Below, one piece after another: positions 11,331 to 25,607 of a DNA stretch of 64,000 bases. Numbering within the stretch: position 1 is the stretch's first letter; each line of letters starts with the position of its first letter. Source of the stretch: Branchiostoma floridae. Its lineage: Eukaryota > Chordata > Leptocardii > Amphioxiformes > Branchiostomatidae. The position numbers were made by a program, and so were the translations under genes. Under the pieces are notes generated by a model. That model was not told the DNA's origin, did no database searches, and saw only the letters and a list, made by a program, of their open reading frames with translations. Location of the stretch: contig NW_023365733.1 in NCBI RefSeq assembly GCF_000003815.2, forward strand, positions 1 to 64,000, read 5' to 3'.

Positions 11331-14079
11331 GCACCCCATACAAGTACCGTTTTCACTTACAAGAGGTTAACGGTGGTCACCGTGATGCAGTTAGAAGTGA
11401 GCTATGAGACGTCTCCTGTCTCCTGAGAGAGACCGGTAACCACTTACAAGTGGCTCAGAGAGACGAGTCTCCGTCTCTCCGTCTCCGTCCTGTACAATGA
11501 TACCACGCACAGATACTCGCGAGACTTCGTTGACGGTACGAGATTTAGGGGCTCGGAAATTTTCAGGTATCTGAACCCCGGATTGTTGCCTCGTTTGACG
11601 GCCAGCAGCTGATCAAGTCGACCGATTCCATGGCGAGGTAAGCACCTTTTACTGATCATTTTGAAGTTAATAATCACTGCAACCCTCACTCGTTTGCCTT
11701 GTGAGTTTTTTTTTGTGACAAAGTGTGCGCGCTTCGGCCAGGCGCGGGTGAAGGGGGAGGGGGGTGGTACACACCACCACCAGTAGAAAACAAAAACAAC
11801 AAAACAATAATATTGTACATGTGATTGTGCTGATCGCAAGAATAGCCCACTGCTTTTGTTACTGGCCTGTTATAACGTTAGCGGTCATTAAGCCCATGCA
11901 TTTACAGTATTCAAATCAATTCACCTCAAACATGTAGTAAGACCATGAGTCGGATATACGATCGTTTCGATTCAAATTATTATCTCGATTTTGAGCAGTT
12001 CACTTTCAGAATCAAAATCAACCTGAATATACCAGAGAAATTGACACTCGTGTAGCATGTGGCAAGATGCAGAAAGCGCTATAGAGTACAAATGTATGTG
12101 GCATGACCATGAGAACATTTCCAAATCATAATGTTTGTCTCCTTGTGTATCAATTGAATGAATGGTCACAGATACAACCTTTGTCATTTTATTATAATCC
12201 ACATATAGCTGAATTGTCTCCAAAGTTTCTTGTCTCTCTCAAGTGTCATTGCATTTTCCCAAGGGTAGTCAGCTGTTTTGGAAATGTCAGGAATCTCTTT
12301 GTACAAACTATAATTCTTTTTATGAATAATGCCTCAACATCTATGATATCCTCTGACAGACATGAGTGAAAAACAAATGAAATTGTTTTCCAGGTTGGAA
12401 TCCACCCTGAAGCCTATTGAAGACATACACGAGATCACAAGATGGCGGCAGAGTGACCTAGAATGGACCAATCCTGTTCGATCATGCTCTATTTTGAACA
12501 CCTCGGTCAAAAACAGCGCCTGTCGGACAGAACTGTTCGCTTCCACTATTTAGCTGATAATAACGACTGACTTCAGTTTAGCTTTTTTTCACCCTGACCT
12601 CCTCACAGACCGGGTTGAAAAAAAATGTGCTGACTTCTTTGTTGAAGGTCACATCCACTGAGTACAGTCATCTGAGGAGGGGGCTGATATAGTTGTGGTA
12701 AGGGCTTTAATTTCAATCAAAGTGGAAGCGGGAGGCCACGTATATCATTACCTTGTTTGTGAGCAGAAGTGTCTGGTTTCTGACATACAGTCAATGCACA
12801 TGAAAACCAGGGTACACCTATTTGTTACTGGGTTTCTACTGCGTTTGCTGCATGCATAACAGCGGCATGCTCATGATAAAAGCGAAATCAAGAAGAAAGC
12901 AGCTCAGGCACTTGTGGAGAGGGAGCTTGTACTATGCACCAACTAATGGGACACTTCTACAAAGTCTGCCAGTGCAGAGTCCCGTGTCTTATACATACCC
13001 TGCTCTACATGTGCATCCTGCCCACCAACAATGTAAAGCTAATTGCAGTGGCTCTCCCTCCCACAGTACCTATACATGGTGGGTTTAGTCTTCAACAAAG
13101 AATAGCATAGCATTTTTCTTTGGCCATTTCTGTTCAATGATGATGATTTCTGTTCAACTGGGTATTCGAATTAGAATAGGGGTTGCATCTTGTTCTATTT
13201 GTTCAATATGACGTTCGATCGGGATTTGTCCATGATGACTCCCTTGCGAAACTGAATGACCTCGACGTTGAGGAAAGAAAGCAATACATTTCAATAATAC
13301 AACGTGTGTCATGCCAAAGGTAATTTTATATCTAACTAAAGTAAAGGGACGTTATTACATTTATTGGTGTCAATAATCCTACATGTTCTGGAAATGTTTT
13401 GTAACATCTAGTACTTTGGAAAGGTTTTAGTAGCTTACTAATAGGAATGTTTTTTTTTATGAAGACAGATGCCATTTTGATATTAGTGTTGTTGAGATCT
13501 TTTAAAGCATGTATATGTCATATATACATCCTTTGATTCCTGTGTTTGTAGATATTTCCAAAGCATAGTAAGCATGCCTGTATATTATAGTCTTACTGTA
13601 TTTATAACTTCCAGTGCATACCGTATGCTTGGTAGTGTTGTTTATGTATTCAGGTGAGCTTTTAGAATACAGACATGAATGAACTGATGCATATGACTTT
13701 GGACAGGTGTTTGAGTAAGTGTACATGTGAATTTTCTCCTGGTAGGAAGCAGGAGATGGTGCTGTTTATGCAAGTCACACCTGTCTAGAATGATCAGACC
13801 ACTGGCTTTAGTTGTTCACACTGAAGAACCACATGCTTGTAGAAAAAGATGAAATTGTTAGAAATCTTTGGGCAAAATGGATTCGGATACAGTCGAATCC
13901 GGGCCCATATTTTGCCATATCCTTGAGGGATGCGATCAGATAAGGGCAGATGCGATTGGTTATGGATCTAAAATCTGACATTCGCCGGGTTCCGTACTTG
14001 TTTGGATATGGAAAAAATATGAAATACGTATCTTTTGCAGCTGCGATAGAGGTCATATCCTTGCTGTAAAATACACTTA
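11331..14079. other. No gene recognised
   Basis: Only short, unconvincing frames are present on both strands. I see no RNA gene and no clear terminal repeats. Confidence 0.5.
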
Positions 14080-14330
14080 AATGTCTGTAATTTTCCGTAT
14101 CCTAACCAACACGCAAATCCCCACATTTGCCTGCGAATGCGCAGATACGAAAGGATTTTCCACCTTCTTAACCGAATCAGAAATCTGAATCACCCTGTAT
14201 TTGCAATGTATTCGCAGATACGAAATTCAGAATTTTTGGATCCTAACCAAATTCAAAAGCAGTATCCCCCCACATTTGCAACGTGTATACAGATACAAAA
14301 TGGGGATTTTCCTGGATCTGAACCAAATGT
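14080..14330. repeat. Degenerate tandem repeat, about 75-bp period
   Basis: Three diverged units carry CCTAACC, CCCCACATTTGC, CGCAGATACGAAA and GGATTTTC-like blocks in the same order. No coding signal is seen. Confidence 0.5.
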
Positions 14331-14746
14331 TAACTGTGATTTGAATGCTGTCAGTGTAGAAACATGTATATGATACAATGTACCTAAGTGTGTTCATATA
14401 TAGGATAATATCAGACATGACTTCTTTCCTTGTTGACTATGATTTTAATGCTGGCAGTGTTATACTAGATAATCATTTGTACTTAAGTACATGATATTGT
14501 TAAAACACAACCTGTACATATTGACTGTGGCTAGGTTAAAAATGATATGCTGTCCCAAATGCATTTTATTACTTGTAAGAGCTGTGTGCAAAGTGCTTGT
14601 ATTGAGCCCTATTGTACATACATCTTTAATGAAAGATGTTAACAGCTGTTGACAATTCAATAAATAAAATTTCCTGTTATCCAGTCACTGGCCTCAGAAC
14701 TGCCTGTATTCGGTAGCAAAAAATTAACAATATTTTGATACCCCAA

Positions 14747-14781
14747 CATACATACATACATACATACATACATACATACAT
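14747..14781. repeat. (CATA)n microsatellite
   Basis: About nine uninterrupted CATA units. Confidence 0.95.
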
Positions 14782-15076
14782 AATCATACTCTATCAAGTT
14801 GTATCATTAACAAAGTTCCATTTCCAGCATGATCTATTATTCGTCAGGTAAGGTCCCTATCACTCCAGTCTCTGATTCAATGAAGTTCTTTAGTGAAAGG
14901 ACGGCCTCTTCTCATGTTTGCTTCTGGGACCAAAGTAGCAGTTTACCGGCTGGTTTGCAATGTCGAGTAACATGGCCAGCAAGGCTTTACCAACGTCACA
15001 ACGGATCTTTGTTTCCTGTGTGTTCCTGCCAATGTTTGTTGTATTCTCCCAGCAGAGGTTGAGTCTGGGATTCTAG

Positions 15077-15267
15077 TACTGTAAATGCAGGTGGTTTAAT
15101 GGTTTTTCGGGGTGGCCACTTCACCGCGAACTTAAAACCACCACGACCATTTTTCCATGGAAGTAAGAGACTATGGTGCGTGGTACAGCGAACTTAAAAC
15201 CACCGCAAAAAGTCCTTTTTCCCGCTACCTCGAAATTAAATCCCCGAACTTAAATACATTTACAGTA
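15077..15267. mobile_element. MITE with CTGTAAATG termini
   Basis: TACTGTAAATG (15077-15087) and CATTTACAGTA (15257-15267) are inverted repeats with terminal TA, consistent with a Tc1/mariner-type target duplication. Internal blocks AACTTAAAACCACC recur. About 190 bp and non-coding. It abuts the 145-bp satellite. Confidence 0.7.
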
Positions 15268-15272
15268 GTGGC

Positions 15273-15643
15273 TAAATTTGGTCCTCTGGGTCAAAATTAG
15301 ATATTGAAAACAATGTCCAATTTTCTTCAACATTATTTGGTGCGGAATGGTTCCCCGACATTATATATACAACTTATTTGTCGAAAAAGCTAAATTTGGT
15401 CTTCTGGGGCAAAATCTACATTTTTCGCAAAAAAAATATCGCGAACCAATGTCCGATTTTATTCAAACCAACATTATTGGGTGCGGAATGGATCCCTGAC
15501 ATAATGTATACAACTTATATGTCGAAAAAGCTAAATTTGGTCGTCTCAGCCAAAATATGCATTTTTCGCCAAAAAAATTAATATCGCGAAACGATGTCCG
15601 ATTTTATTCAAACCAACATTGTTGGGTGCGGAATGGATCCCTG
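15273..15643. repeat. 145-bp satellite array, left part
   Basis: Contains units with AAGCTAAATTTGGTC, TTTTCGC plus an A run, ATCGCGAAACGATGTCC and GGGTGCGGAATGGATCCCTGA. The left units are more diverged and slightly shorter. The array is broken at 15643 by a 2.1-kb insertion and resumes in phase at 17745. Confidence 0.9.
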
Positions 15644-17744
15644 CGGCTACTTCACAATCAAATGTACCCATTTTTTTTCTGACATGTTATCAGTTGATAG
15701 CAAAAGATACACAGCCTATAGCTGTTTTATAAATTCATTTCCCAAAACCTGGTACAACAAGGAACATGTCACAAAAAGAATTTTGTAAATCGGTCAATAT
15801 TTGGCGAAAATATTGACCAAAATATAACCTAAAAATGCCCAATTTTAAGCGTTATCGGGGACCATTCAGTTTTTACTAATCCTTAAACCTCTGATCTAAC
15901 AGAAAAATTGTAGTTGGTAGTTAGAAACCACTTGCTTTTGATATGCGGTGATGTGACTACTAGTGATTTTATGCTTTTTTTGAAGGACATGACCATTTTT
16001 TGGTTCCATAGGGACTATTTTTCCATTTTACCCACATGTTGACAGATTCCAATGTTATTTTAACTGGATATATCTATAGTCTGTAGCAGCTAATTGTTTG
16101 GTAATATTGGTGTTGTCTTTGTATGTAAAAGTAAGGTATTATGTGTGTATAAGGTCAGAAGTAGAATAAGATCAGTAGCACACTCGTATGACATATTATT
16201 TACAAGCAAAGTCCAGGATGTCATTTTCCGAAAAAAATCTGTAGCGTCCGTACCCCCTTTAATTTCTGTACTAAGTAAATCCCACAAGCTTGTGATTATG
16301 ACAGTTTAGAGGTCTCTATTACCACATACTAGAACACCCTTTAAACCATTGCTTTCCTGAAAACTCTGTCTAGTATAGCACCGTAAACATAAAAATGTAG
16401 CGTCCGTACCCCCTGTAGCGTCCGTACCCCCACCTGTAGCGTCCGTACCCCCATTTGAAGCTTTTCAGCAAAATGCTGTTAAATTTCTGTCCAACTGCTA
16501 CAATTCTGATTCATTACATTAATTACAGTTCTTACAGATATGATTAGTTAACTTTTTTCCCTAAAAATGTGACTTTTCAATGAATTTGAGCTGCATTTTT
16601 CTGAGATTTCCTCCACAAATCCACATTTGCTACACCCCCTCAGACTTCATAAATGGTTCATTCCAAAGCAGCCAAAGATGGATGTGAGATGATATTTGAT
16701 ATTCCCCATGAGTTTATCTGATATAAGAACACCAGTTTGGTAAATCTATATTATACAAGGCATAAATTAAACATAGTATTACATAGTATGTAATGTGTAG
16801 CGTCCGTACCCCCTGCACTATTGTTTCTCTTGTCCAAACTAATATGTACATAGCATGTATTCAACAAAGATGCAAGTATACATTGCTGGTTTGATGGCAT
16901 GGGAAGCACTGTGTTATATTCTTTTATGTAAACCATCATTTCTTTATCACAGATTCTGTAAAATCTTCCATTAGGCCTGTTATCAAAAAGTAGAGTACAG
17001 ATCCAACTGGGTGGAATCTCAACTGGCATATATATATTCTCATTTTCTTTGTTAAACTGCTGCAGTAGCATTAATGGATGCTTCAGTTAATAAATAGTTA
17101 ATGATTATTAGAAAATGGACATGTTTAGTGGGCTAATTCCATTGTTCACTACCAGTCTTTACTATAATTGTGTAGCGTCCGTACCCCCTTTGAAATGTTC
17201 ATTAATGGTCATATGAAAGATTCTATGTTATGTTATACACTATATCTGTTGTATTTTTATGTAGAAGCCCAATAAGGATAGATAACCACCAAAATTTAGC
17301 GACTATGGTGCCTGGATTAAGAATTATAGTATTTGATCTTTGCTTCAAGCCAAAATACCCGCATATCATTATAGCTGCTTTAGTAACAGATGACCAGAAA
17401 ATGACCTAACATAGTCATACTGCAACTTGAGTTGATTTTTTAGCATAGCAAATGCTAATTATACAAGAAGATAAGGATAAAACACCCATTTTCTGTTCTA
17501 ATGTTGAATATACAGTATGCTGCAGTTCCAGTAATTCTACAGTTGTAGCGTCCGTACCCCCTTAGTGATCCATTTATAAAAGCCCATGTGCCGAAGTTAT
17601 AAAAGCTTGTTGTGCGGAGATCCTTTAGGATAGTAAGCCCAAGGTGTGTACCTTTGAACTGCTAACAACAAAAAAACAATAAAATGGAGTTGAATTTTCA
17701 CCCCTAGTGACCCCCTTTTGGTACATTAGATTGTGAAGTAGCCG
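15644..17744. mobile_element. 2,101-bp inverted-repeat DNA element, family unknown, inserted in satellite
   Basis: The termini are inverted repeats starting CGGCTACTTCACAATC and matching at 24 of 25 bases (15644-15668 against 17720-17744). The flanking satellite is interrupted mid-unit and resumes in register with CTG present on both sides (15641-15643 and 17745-17747), so a 3-bp target duplication is likely. No transposase-like frame is seen, so it is non-autonomous. It carries seven identical 18-mers. TIR sequence and CTG duplication do not let me assign a superfamily. One base of ambiguity exists because the termini can also be read as GCGG/CCGC. Confidence 0.85.
16240..17561 (+). repeat. 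Seven identical copies of TGTAGCGTCCGTACCCCC
   Basis: The 18-mer starts at 16240, 16396, 16414, 16435, 16796, 17171 and 17544, always on the plus strand. Three copies are nearly adjacent. The last three intervals are 361, 375 and 373 bp, counting from 16435. The sequences between copies are unrelated by eye, so the motif itself seems to be preserved. All copies lie inside the 2.1-kb element. Confidence 0.95.
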
Positions 17745-19100
17745 CTGACATAATGTATACAACTTATATGTCGAAAAAGCTAAATTTGGTCTTCTCAGCC
17801 AAAATAAGCATTTTTCGCAAAAAAAATTAATATCGCGAAACGATGTCCAATTTTATTCAAACCAACATTGTTGGGTGCAGAATGGATCCCTGACATAATG
17901 TATACAACTTATATGTCGAAAAAGCTAAATTTGGTCTTCTCAGCCAAAATATGCATTTTTCGCCAAAAAAATTAATATCGCGAAACGATGTCCGATTTTA
18001 TTCAAACCAACATTGTTGGGTGCGGAATGGATCCCTGACATAATGTATACAACTTATATGTCGAAAAAGCTAAATTTGGTCTTCTCAGCCAAAATATGCA
18101 TTTTTCGCCAAAAAAATTAATATCGCGAAACGATGTCCGATTTTATTCAGACCAACATTGTTGGGTGCGGAATGGATCCCTAACATAATGTATACAACTT
18201 ATATGTCGAAAAAGCTAAATTTGGTCTTCTCAGCCAAAATATGCATTTTTCGCAAAAAAAATTAATATCGCGAAACGATGTCCGATTTTATTCAAACCAA
18301 CATTGTTGGGTGCGGAATGGATCCCTGACATAATGTATACAACTTATATGTCGAAAAAGCTAAATTTGGTCTTCTCAGCTAAAATAAGCATTTTTCGCAA
18401 AAAAAATTAATGTCGCGAAACGATGTCCAATTTTATTCAAACCAACATTGTTGGGTGCGGAATGGATCCCTGACATAATGTATACAACTTATATGTTGAA
18501 AAAGCTAAATTTGGTCTTCTCAGCCAAAATATGCATTTTTCGCCAAAAAAATTAATATCGCGAAACGATGTCCGATTTTATTCAGACCAACATTGTTGGG
18601 TGCGGAATGGATCCCTGACATAATGTATACAACTTATATGTCGAAAAAGCTAAATTTGGTCTTCTCAGCCAAAATATGCATTTTTCGCCAAAAAAATTAA
18701 TATCGCGAAACGATGTCCGATTTTATTCAGACCAACATTGTTGGGTGCGGAATGGATCCCTGACATAATNNNNNNNNNNNNNNNNNNNNNNNNNNNNNNN
18801 NNNNNNNNNNNNNNNNNNNNNNNNNNNNNNNNNNNNNNNNNNNNNNNNNNNNNNNNNNNNNNNNNNNNNCGATGTACGATTTTATTCAAAATAACATTAT
18901 TGGGTGCAGAATAGTTCCCCGACATCATATGTACAACTTATTTGTCAAAAAAGCTAAATTTGGTCTTCTGGGACAAAATCTGCATTATTCGCAAGAAAAT
19001 TAGATTTCATAAAACAATGTCCGATTTTCTTCAAACCAACCTTATTGGTTGCGGAATGGTTCCCTGACATAATGTACGCAACTTATTTGTCAAAAAAGCT
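17745..19100. repeat. 145-bp satellite array, right part
   Basis: TGACATAATG-type unit starts occur at 17746, 17891, 18036, 18181, 18326, 18471, 18616 and 18761, exactly 145 bp apart. After the gap at 18770 two more diverged units follow. No coding potential. Confidence 0.95.
18770..18869. other. Assembly gap (100 N) in the satellite
   Basis: Placeholder-sized gap. The satellite phase after it is about 14 bp off the 145-bp register, so the true length differs and units may be missing. Confidence 0.95.
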
Positions 19101-22100
19101 TAAGTTTGGAAGCAGCAGAACTGGCGCATGGCCTGTGACTCTTGTTGAACTTTTACTTTTGATCAAAACGCCTGAAGTAGCTGTAAATAGATAAATTTAA
19201 AAGTATGGACGTTAACGTCTAAAGGAAGAGACAATCTTGAGGTCACTATAGTGCTTCATGTAGTACTATAGAAGTTGGCAACAAAGGCCAGGAAAGGCTA
19301 GCAGTACTAGTAACAATATTAGGAAGCTCAAATCCATGGATCCCTTCATATGAGAAAGACTGACTTGAGGGTTAAAGCGTGAGGGTTAATGTGTTTAAAG
19401 AATGAGGTGATGAGGGTCAATATGACTCTCTTTTTACAACCTATGCAATAAATGCAAACTGCACAAGGAACCCCTGTATGTCTGGAACTCCCCGTTGTGG
19501 AATGGCAACTGCACAACTAGATTAAGAAATGTATAGAAAAGTGAAATATATGTATAGTATCACCGATGATACCTCACGTAGCGTCCTAACTGACCTAATA
19601 ATTCATGTCGATCTAAGCTGACCTAGATGTTAAATGTCGTTTACCATGTCTGTTCCTTGCAAATCAAATATATCAAACAGCAGTTTACATGACGACTTTG
19701 TACAAGCTTAAGCATGAACATTTCATTTAAATTTGAAAGAAACCCTATTCTATTACGTTCGTTGCAAGTGAGATATGAAATCGTTCCAGCCAACCCGCGT
19801 TCCACTAAGCTCAACATTGTCCGACGTACAAAGAAACGTATGTTTAGACGTACAAAAATCATGTATGTTAAAAATTTATGAAGGTGAAAAAGACAATTTA
19901 CCACATACGCCTGTTAGGACATTTTTGTGCTATTCTCACTTTCTTTCTGAGTGTCTGTACTCAATACTTTAGACGAAGATGTGAACTTTTATCTAAAAGT
20001 TGCGCCCGAAATATATGATTTATTCTCCGAAGTTCAAATGTTAGTAACTCGATGAACAATTAAGATTATCGCATAGGGATTCATACAGGGACTAAGAAAG
20101 CTTTCAGAATCTTGTAGAAAGAATTTGAGAAAAATCCATCGATTTCTGGGTGAGATATGAAAAACCAACATGTTCCACTCTCACGCAAGGCCGACCCGCG
20201 TGCCACCTGCTATCCAATTCTAGCGTGATTTAAACCGCATGCGACGGAAATCTCATTTTCTTCATAAATCATAAAGAGAGCGGAATTTTTCGATGCAATT
20301 TTCACAACATTAGGCCAATATCTCAATCTATCTGTTCCTCTTTTAGTTTTGCTGTACCATTAATCTGATTGAAGATATGAGTGTTACATATGTCTTCATT
20401 TTCGACCCCTACAAAAATGTTTACATCAAGTGGCGCTTATGGCAACTTTTCCCAACTTTTCTGAGTTTAAAAATCATTCATTCTACATAGATGATCTACA
20501 AAATGACTAAAACAGTCGTAATTTGATATTTCATTTTTTTACACAGTCATTTTAATGAGTTTTATTAGATATATTTACCAAAAAAACGATTTATCTATAT
20601 CCAAGCGGTAATTCTTATTACTGCAGGGCGCCACTGCGGCGAAAATTAATCGGCTTCTTTTGCTGATTGTAAAACCTTTTTTTTCGTCAATGATAGTATA
20701 CAAAAGTAGTCAAACCTCGTATTGTGGTATTTCATTCCTCCAGTAGTCTGCTCAGCGTGTTTGATTGAATGTACTTACAAACAACCGACAGTTATTAAAA
20801 CCTAGCGACTTTCCTCAGAACAGCAGGCATCAATGTGGAAAGCATTGAGGTCCATGGTAGTGTTTCAAGCCTTCTTGTTCAAATTAGCTTTCAGTTGAGT
20901 TGTGTGGTTTTCTGGATGCTTGCGGTCAATGTTAAAGGATATCAATAGCGTGTTTACTCTCAGTATATGTCATATGAATTTGAAATGAATCATTTTTGTT
21001 CTATAGGTGCAGAGCTTTCAAGTCAATTGTGCAATGGTAGGACTTGACAGTATCACTTAAAAAATTCAAAACTTCATGCTTTGGCTTTGTTTTCAATGAA
21101 TATTCTTACTATTGTAACTAACAATAGATTTTCTGGAAAGCTAAAAGAAACCATATAATTCTACTGTATCAACCTCTGGATGATTGCTGCTTATCTGTCC
21201 TATAAAACTGTAAAGAAGCAGATTTTATAATCAAACAGACTACAGTTTCTTTTCATAGTGACTTGACTGATGCAGAATATTTAAAATAAACAAAATAACC
21301 CGCATATAAAGAAAGAACTGTATACTGTACTTGAAATAGACACATCTTTAACACCATCTTTTACAACAGGATATGATCCTTTGTGTTTATTCCTCATATG
21401 TATAACAGTACATGTGAAAATAACTCAAACTCGTGGATCATATCTATGTAATAAACAGATATTAAAACATTCAGCAATCCAGATTATCCAGATTATTTTG
21501 TCATGAAATCAAAGGAGCATAAAAGCTTCTTAACCAACAATTTCATATTCTTGTCACCCTCATCAGTTATATGTATGTGGGTTAAATACATATGTGGGTT
21601 AAAAACAACACTGTAAAAGACTGGGATCATTCCAGTGTTACTGACAGCATAAAATTTTGTACATAAAGTAGTTCACATTGTACAAGTATGTACAAGATGC
21701 AAAATGGCTGCTTGCTAGCTTACCTTAATGATACTACTACATGTATTATATAAGACAAATGTCTAATTTCTAAATTGAACTTACAAATTTCTACTACAAT
21801 TTCAATACAAATATAGCTGTGATTTCACATGCATCTGTATTAGAGTCACTGTAATGTAACAAACTACAGGCATTGCAGAAAGGGTTTCTAAGTAAATTTC
21901 CACTAGCTATTTAATATTTTCATAGGCTCATAAATCAATTATCATTGCATTAGGACTTGGGCTGGTTCATAAATAACTCTTCCATGCAGGAACAGGTGCT
22001 CTAGTGCTTAGTCATACGGTTATTGTCCACTGTCACAACCATACAAGAACAATTGATCTAAGAACTAGGTTATAACAACAATACAGAAACATATCAGTTG

Positions 22101-22432
22101 TGATGAATATGTATGTATGTATGTATGTGTGTGTGAACATGAGGGATAAAGACACAGTTTTGTTATTTGAATGCTTAGTGTTATCATAAGTTTCTAAGCA
22201 AAAAAATGCATCTTTGTCTTGTCACCTGTTGACCAACATGGAGTATCAATTTCCCTTTGTAGATTTTCATACGTGTATGAGGTTTGACACGTCTGTGACT
22301 CATCACTCTTCAGAAACTGAGTCCAAGCAAGGTTAATATCTATCTCCTGTATCGATATAACCTCCTTGATCCTAGATGTCAACGCTCTCCACACAATCAC
22401 AGTACACCGCAATCATTTAAAAACACAGACAT
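19101..22432. other. No gene recognised
   Basis: AT-rich sequence with only short frames. A (TATG)n stretch lies near 22110-22130. I see no conserved protein, tRNA or terminal-repeat structure. Confidence 0.5.
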
Positions 22433-22562
22433 ACACACACACACACGCACGCATAAACATACATACATACACACACACACAATACCACTCCCCACACAAT
22501 CACACAGTGCACTCACCACAGTTATTGAAACACACACACAAACACACACAAACACGCACACA
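22433..22562. repeat. CA-rich simple repeat
   Basis: Interrupted (CA)n and CATA tracts. A frame rich in His and Thr here is a by-product. Confidence 0.9.
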
Positions 22563-25254
22563 ACTTAACAATCATTATGGATTTGCGGGTACTATGATTA
22601 TTTTACACATTTGTTTAAAAAAGTTAATATACCCGTTCTCACCCCATATGTGCTGTGAGAATAAAAGTGCCAAATATTTAATTTCATGAATAGCATCATC
22701 ATTGCACATCATCTCATCTGAATGCCCTATAGCAGAATTTGATACTAAAAATGTGCAAATATGTTTGATAAGTTATCGATCACATGTTAAATACCTTTTT
22801 TTATATACATTGCATGTAAAACTCAGGTTAATCAGCCTTATTTTGTTCACCTGTGTGAAGCAAGTGGTGGAGCAAACAGTGACCTCTTTAGTTTGTATGT
22901 AAAGAATATTTAGGTTCTGTTGGAAAGAGTTTTAACAAGTTGTACATGTAATTTGTATTTCATAGGTATGCAGTTTTTGCTTATAATGCACCAATCAATC
23001 ACCTGTCATAAGAAAGATGTCTTTTGGTTTTATCATGCATATGCATAAGTCACAATCATGTTTGTTGCCACCCCCTATGTTACTAGAATTTGGCTATATT
23101 AACAACAATCCATGATATCTGCATGAAAAATACTTCTTCATATCTATCTATTTCATTGAAAAGTATTTTTAAAACTATATACTGATACTGTGAGGGCAAT
23201 AATGGGGGTCAGAAATCTTCCCTCCCAACATCTGCTTGAACAATATTGATATATGGTATGGAGGTAGAATGAGAATGTGACCTTGGGGATTCATATTCAT
23301 TTTTTATCTGCTCTTCGAGATTTTTTTCTGGTCTTTACCAACTAAAAGTGTTTATTTTATGGTCCTAAGTCATAGCATCAAATTCAAATGAGCTGCAAAT
23401 GTACGGGCAAGGAGCGAGAAGATACATTTATGGTACATTTTATTTGGGGGATGAATGAATTGAATTGTAAAACAATTGTTTGAATAATTTTCATCCAAAA
23501 ATGTATATTTTGCACTCGTACAAGTAGCTCTTGTTCAAAGCCCGATGATCTCAAATTTGGTATTGGGACAGCCGTTAAATGTACACAAGAACAGAGCTTC
23601 TTGAATAGTCCAATTGCATCACAATAACATTGTGCTCATTCCTGACTTTTGTGTTGAGTAATAGTCTGCATTAGCATGGATGGTTTGGAAAAATCCATTT
23701 TAGGGTGAGGCATTTTGGAAGTATCTAATTCTGCAAGGGAGAATCTTCAGAGTAAGTTCATGTTCCAATGGAGTAGAAAAGCACGTGAGAGAAATTTAAG
23801 TGTAAATTGTGCTGCGTGGTGTAGGAATGTGGAATAGAGACTGTATGGTTTGGACTCAGAGGTTTTTATACAGATTCTGTGATGTCGGATCTATTCGTAT
23901 CGAGCAACTGCTTAACCTGTCTCGGTGCTTCACCATGCTATTGTTGCTGAGAAATTTTAACATACATGTAATTGCCCAAGACAGTAATGAGAGAAAAGAA
24001 AATCTGAATAAACAGCTGTCACAGTAACCCCCCTAGAGTCCATGCATACCCCAAAAGAAGTCTATTGCAAAAAGGAACTTATACCTATAGGTGAAACATT
24101 ATAATCTGTTGGGGGGGGGGGCATGTGAGAGAAATCCATGTGTAAACTGTGCTACATGGTGTAGGAATTGAGTTATCTGTATGTAGCAAAATTTATTGAT
24201 TTTAATTTCTCTGTTATTTAGCCAGGGTGTCCCCAAATTCTCAGTGGAAAACACTACTTTACAGTCCAGGGCCCTGGAATGAATTGGATGGTATGACTAC
24301 ACACAATTCAGAGTAGCTTCATAAGTCAGCTTTCAAAATCATACAGCAATAGCTCATGGTCTGACTCGATTTGACTCAGATACACAGAAGAACACAGTGT
24401 CTAAGCATGACCCAATTGTAAGTTTGGCGACAAAGTATTGCGTCATGGACATTCTCCTGTGCAGGGCATCCAGTAGGAAACCATGAGTGCTGACAAATAT
24501 GTCACTCCCTTTTGGGGTCTATAACCATGATGTAGATCTCCATTGGTGAGATCAGATGATTGTTCTGCTACCATTAATGCGAATCGATTATTTTGCAGAG
24601 TGGGAACACAGTACAAAAAGTATTCATCAGCATAAAGTGTATCATAAGATACTAAAACACCCAGAGATAAGACCATTTTTTTTCAAACGAGTTTGCTCAG
24701 TGTAAGGCCATCGACCACTGAACTATGCTCACTGTAGGCTGTGTAGCAGCATCTCTTCTCCCTAAGTTAGAAACATTGTGGAGCTAGTTTGACTCACTGA
24801 CTCAATAGGCGAAGCAGAGGTTACGAGTTGCTTGTGAAATTCCCTTCCCCATTCTAACCAGAATGGTTTGATCCACTCCCACCTGGAGTTATGTGTTTTG
24901 ACTAATTTGCTTCAGATGTTGAGATAACACATGTGTATAGTCGTTCTTGGTTTAGGGTGGGTACAGAAAATTAAGGTACAGGTATGGTTCAGGTCTAGAG
25001 GATCAGGTACAGGTCCGCACCTATCTGTGAAAACTAATGAATGGGCGACTCAAAACAGTGGTCCATTTTTGCAACGAAAGATTCTATTTGGACGTTCATA
25101 TGCATTTAAAAAAAAATTCTGTATGTCAACAACACTAACTGCCTCTGTTTTAGACCAAGTTTGACTGTAGAAGCTCGGTAAAAATGACTATCAACTCTCT
25201 ACTTCACTGTCGTTCTTTTCTTGGATCTGTAAGCCCCAAAACATGTGAACGTCT
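22563..25254. other. No gene recognised; one 340-bp-spaced direct repeat and a G run
   Basis: A block of about 50 bp starting GCACGTGAGAGAAAT (23781) recurs as GCATGTGAGAGAAAT (24121), both continuing to GTGGTGTAGGAAT-like or CATGGTGTAGGAATT-like ends. A run of G lies at about 24111-24120. No gene is supported. Confidence 0.5.
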
Positions 25255-25263
25255 GCCGATATA

Positions 25264-25567
25264 GGGTTCGCTTAAAAGGCTGGGCTGTCTACCAGGCCAG
25301 GCTACCTGGCCTGTCTACCTGGCCTGGCTATCACGTCAGGCTACTCAGATCCCCCCATTCATAGCCCCATCATATGGCACTCAGCCAAAATAGCTGATTG
25401 ACAGGCATAGTAATTGCTGATCTCCAACCCTGCTAGTGCCAGTGACCCAAGGTTGCCCTGTCCACCACTGGCTGGGCCCTTCGGGAATGTGTCTGGGAGG
25501 CCTTGCTTGCAGCATGTCAGGAACACAAGTACCAGCACTGTGTTTGTGTATGTTTGTGGGTGTGTAA

Positions 25568-25607
<40 letters not shown>

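Noticed and set aside
14827-15062. 77-codon frame starting MIYYSSGKVP
   Set aside because: No domain, no neighbours and no splice support.
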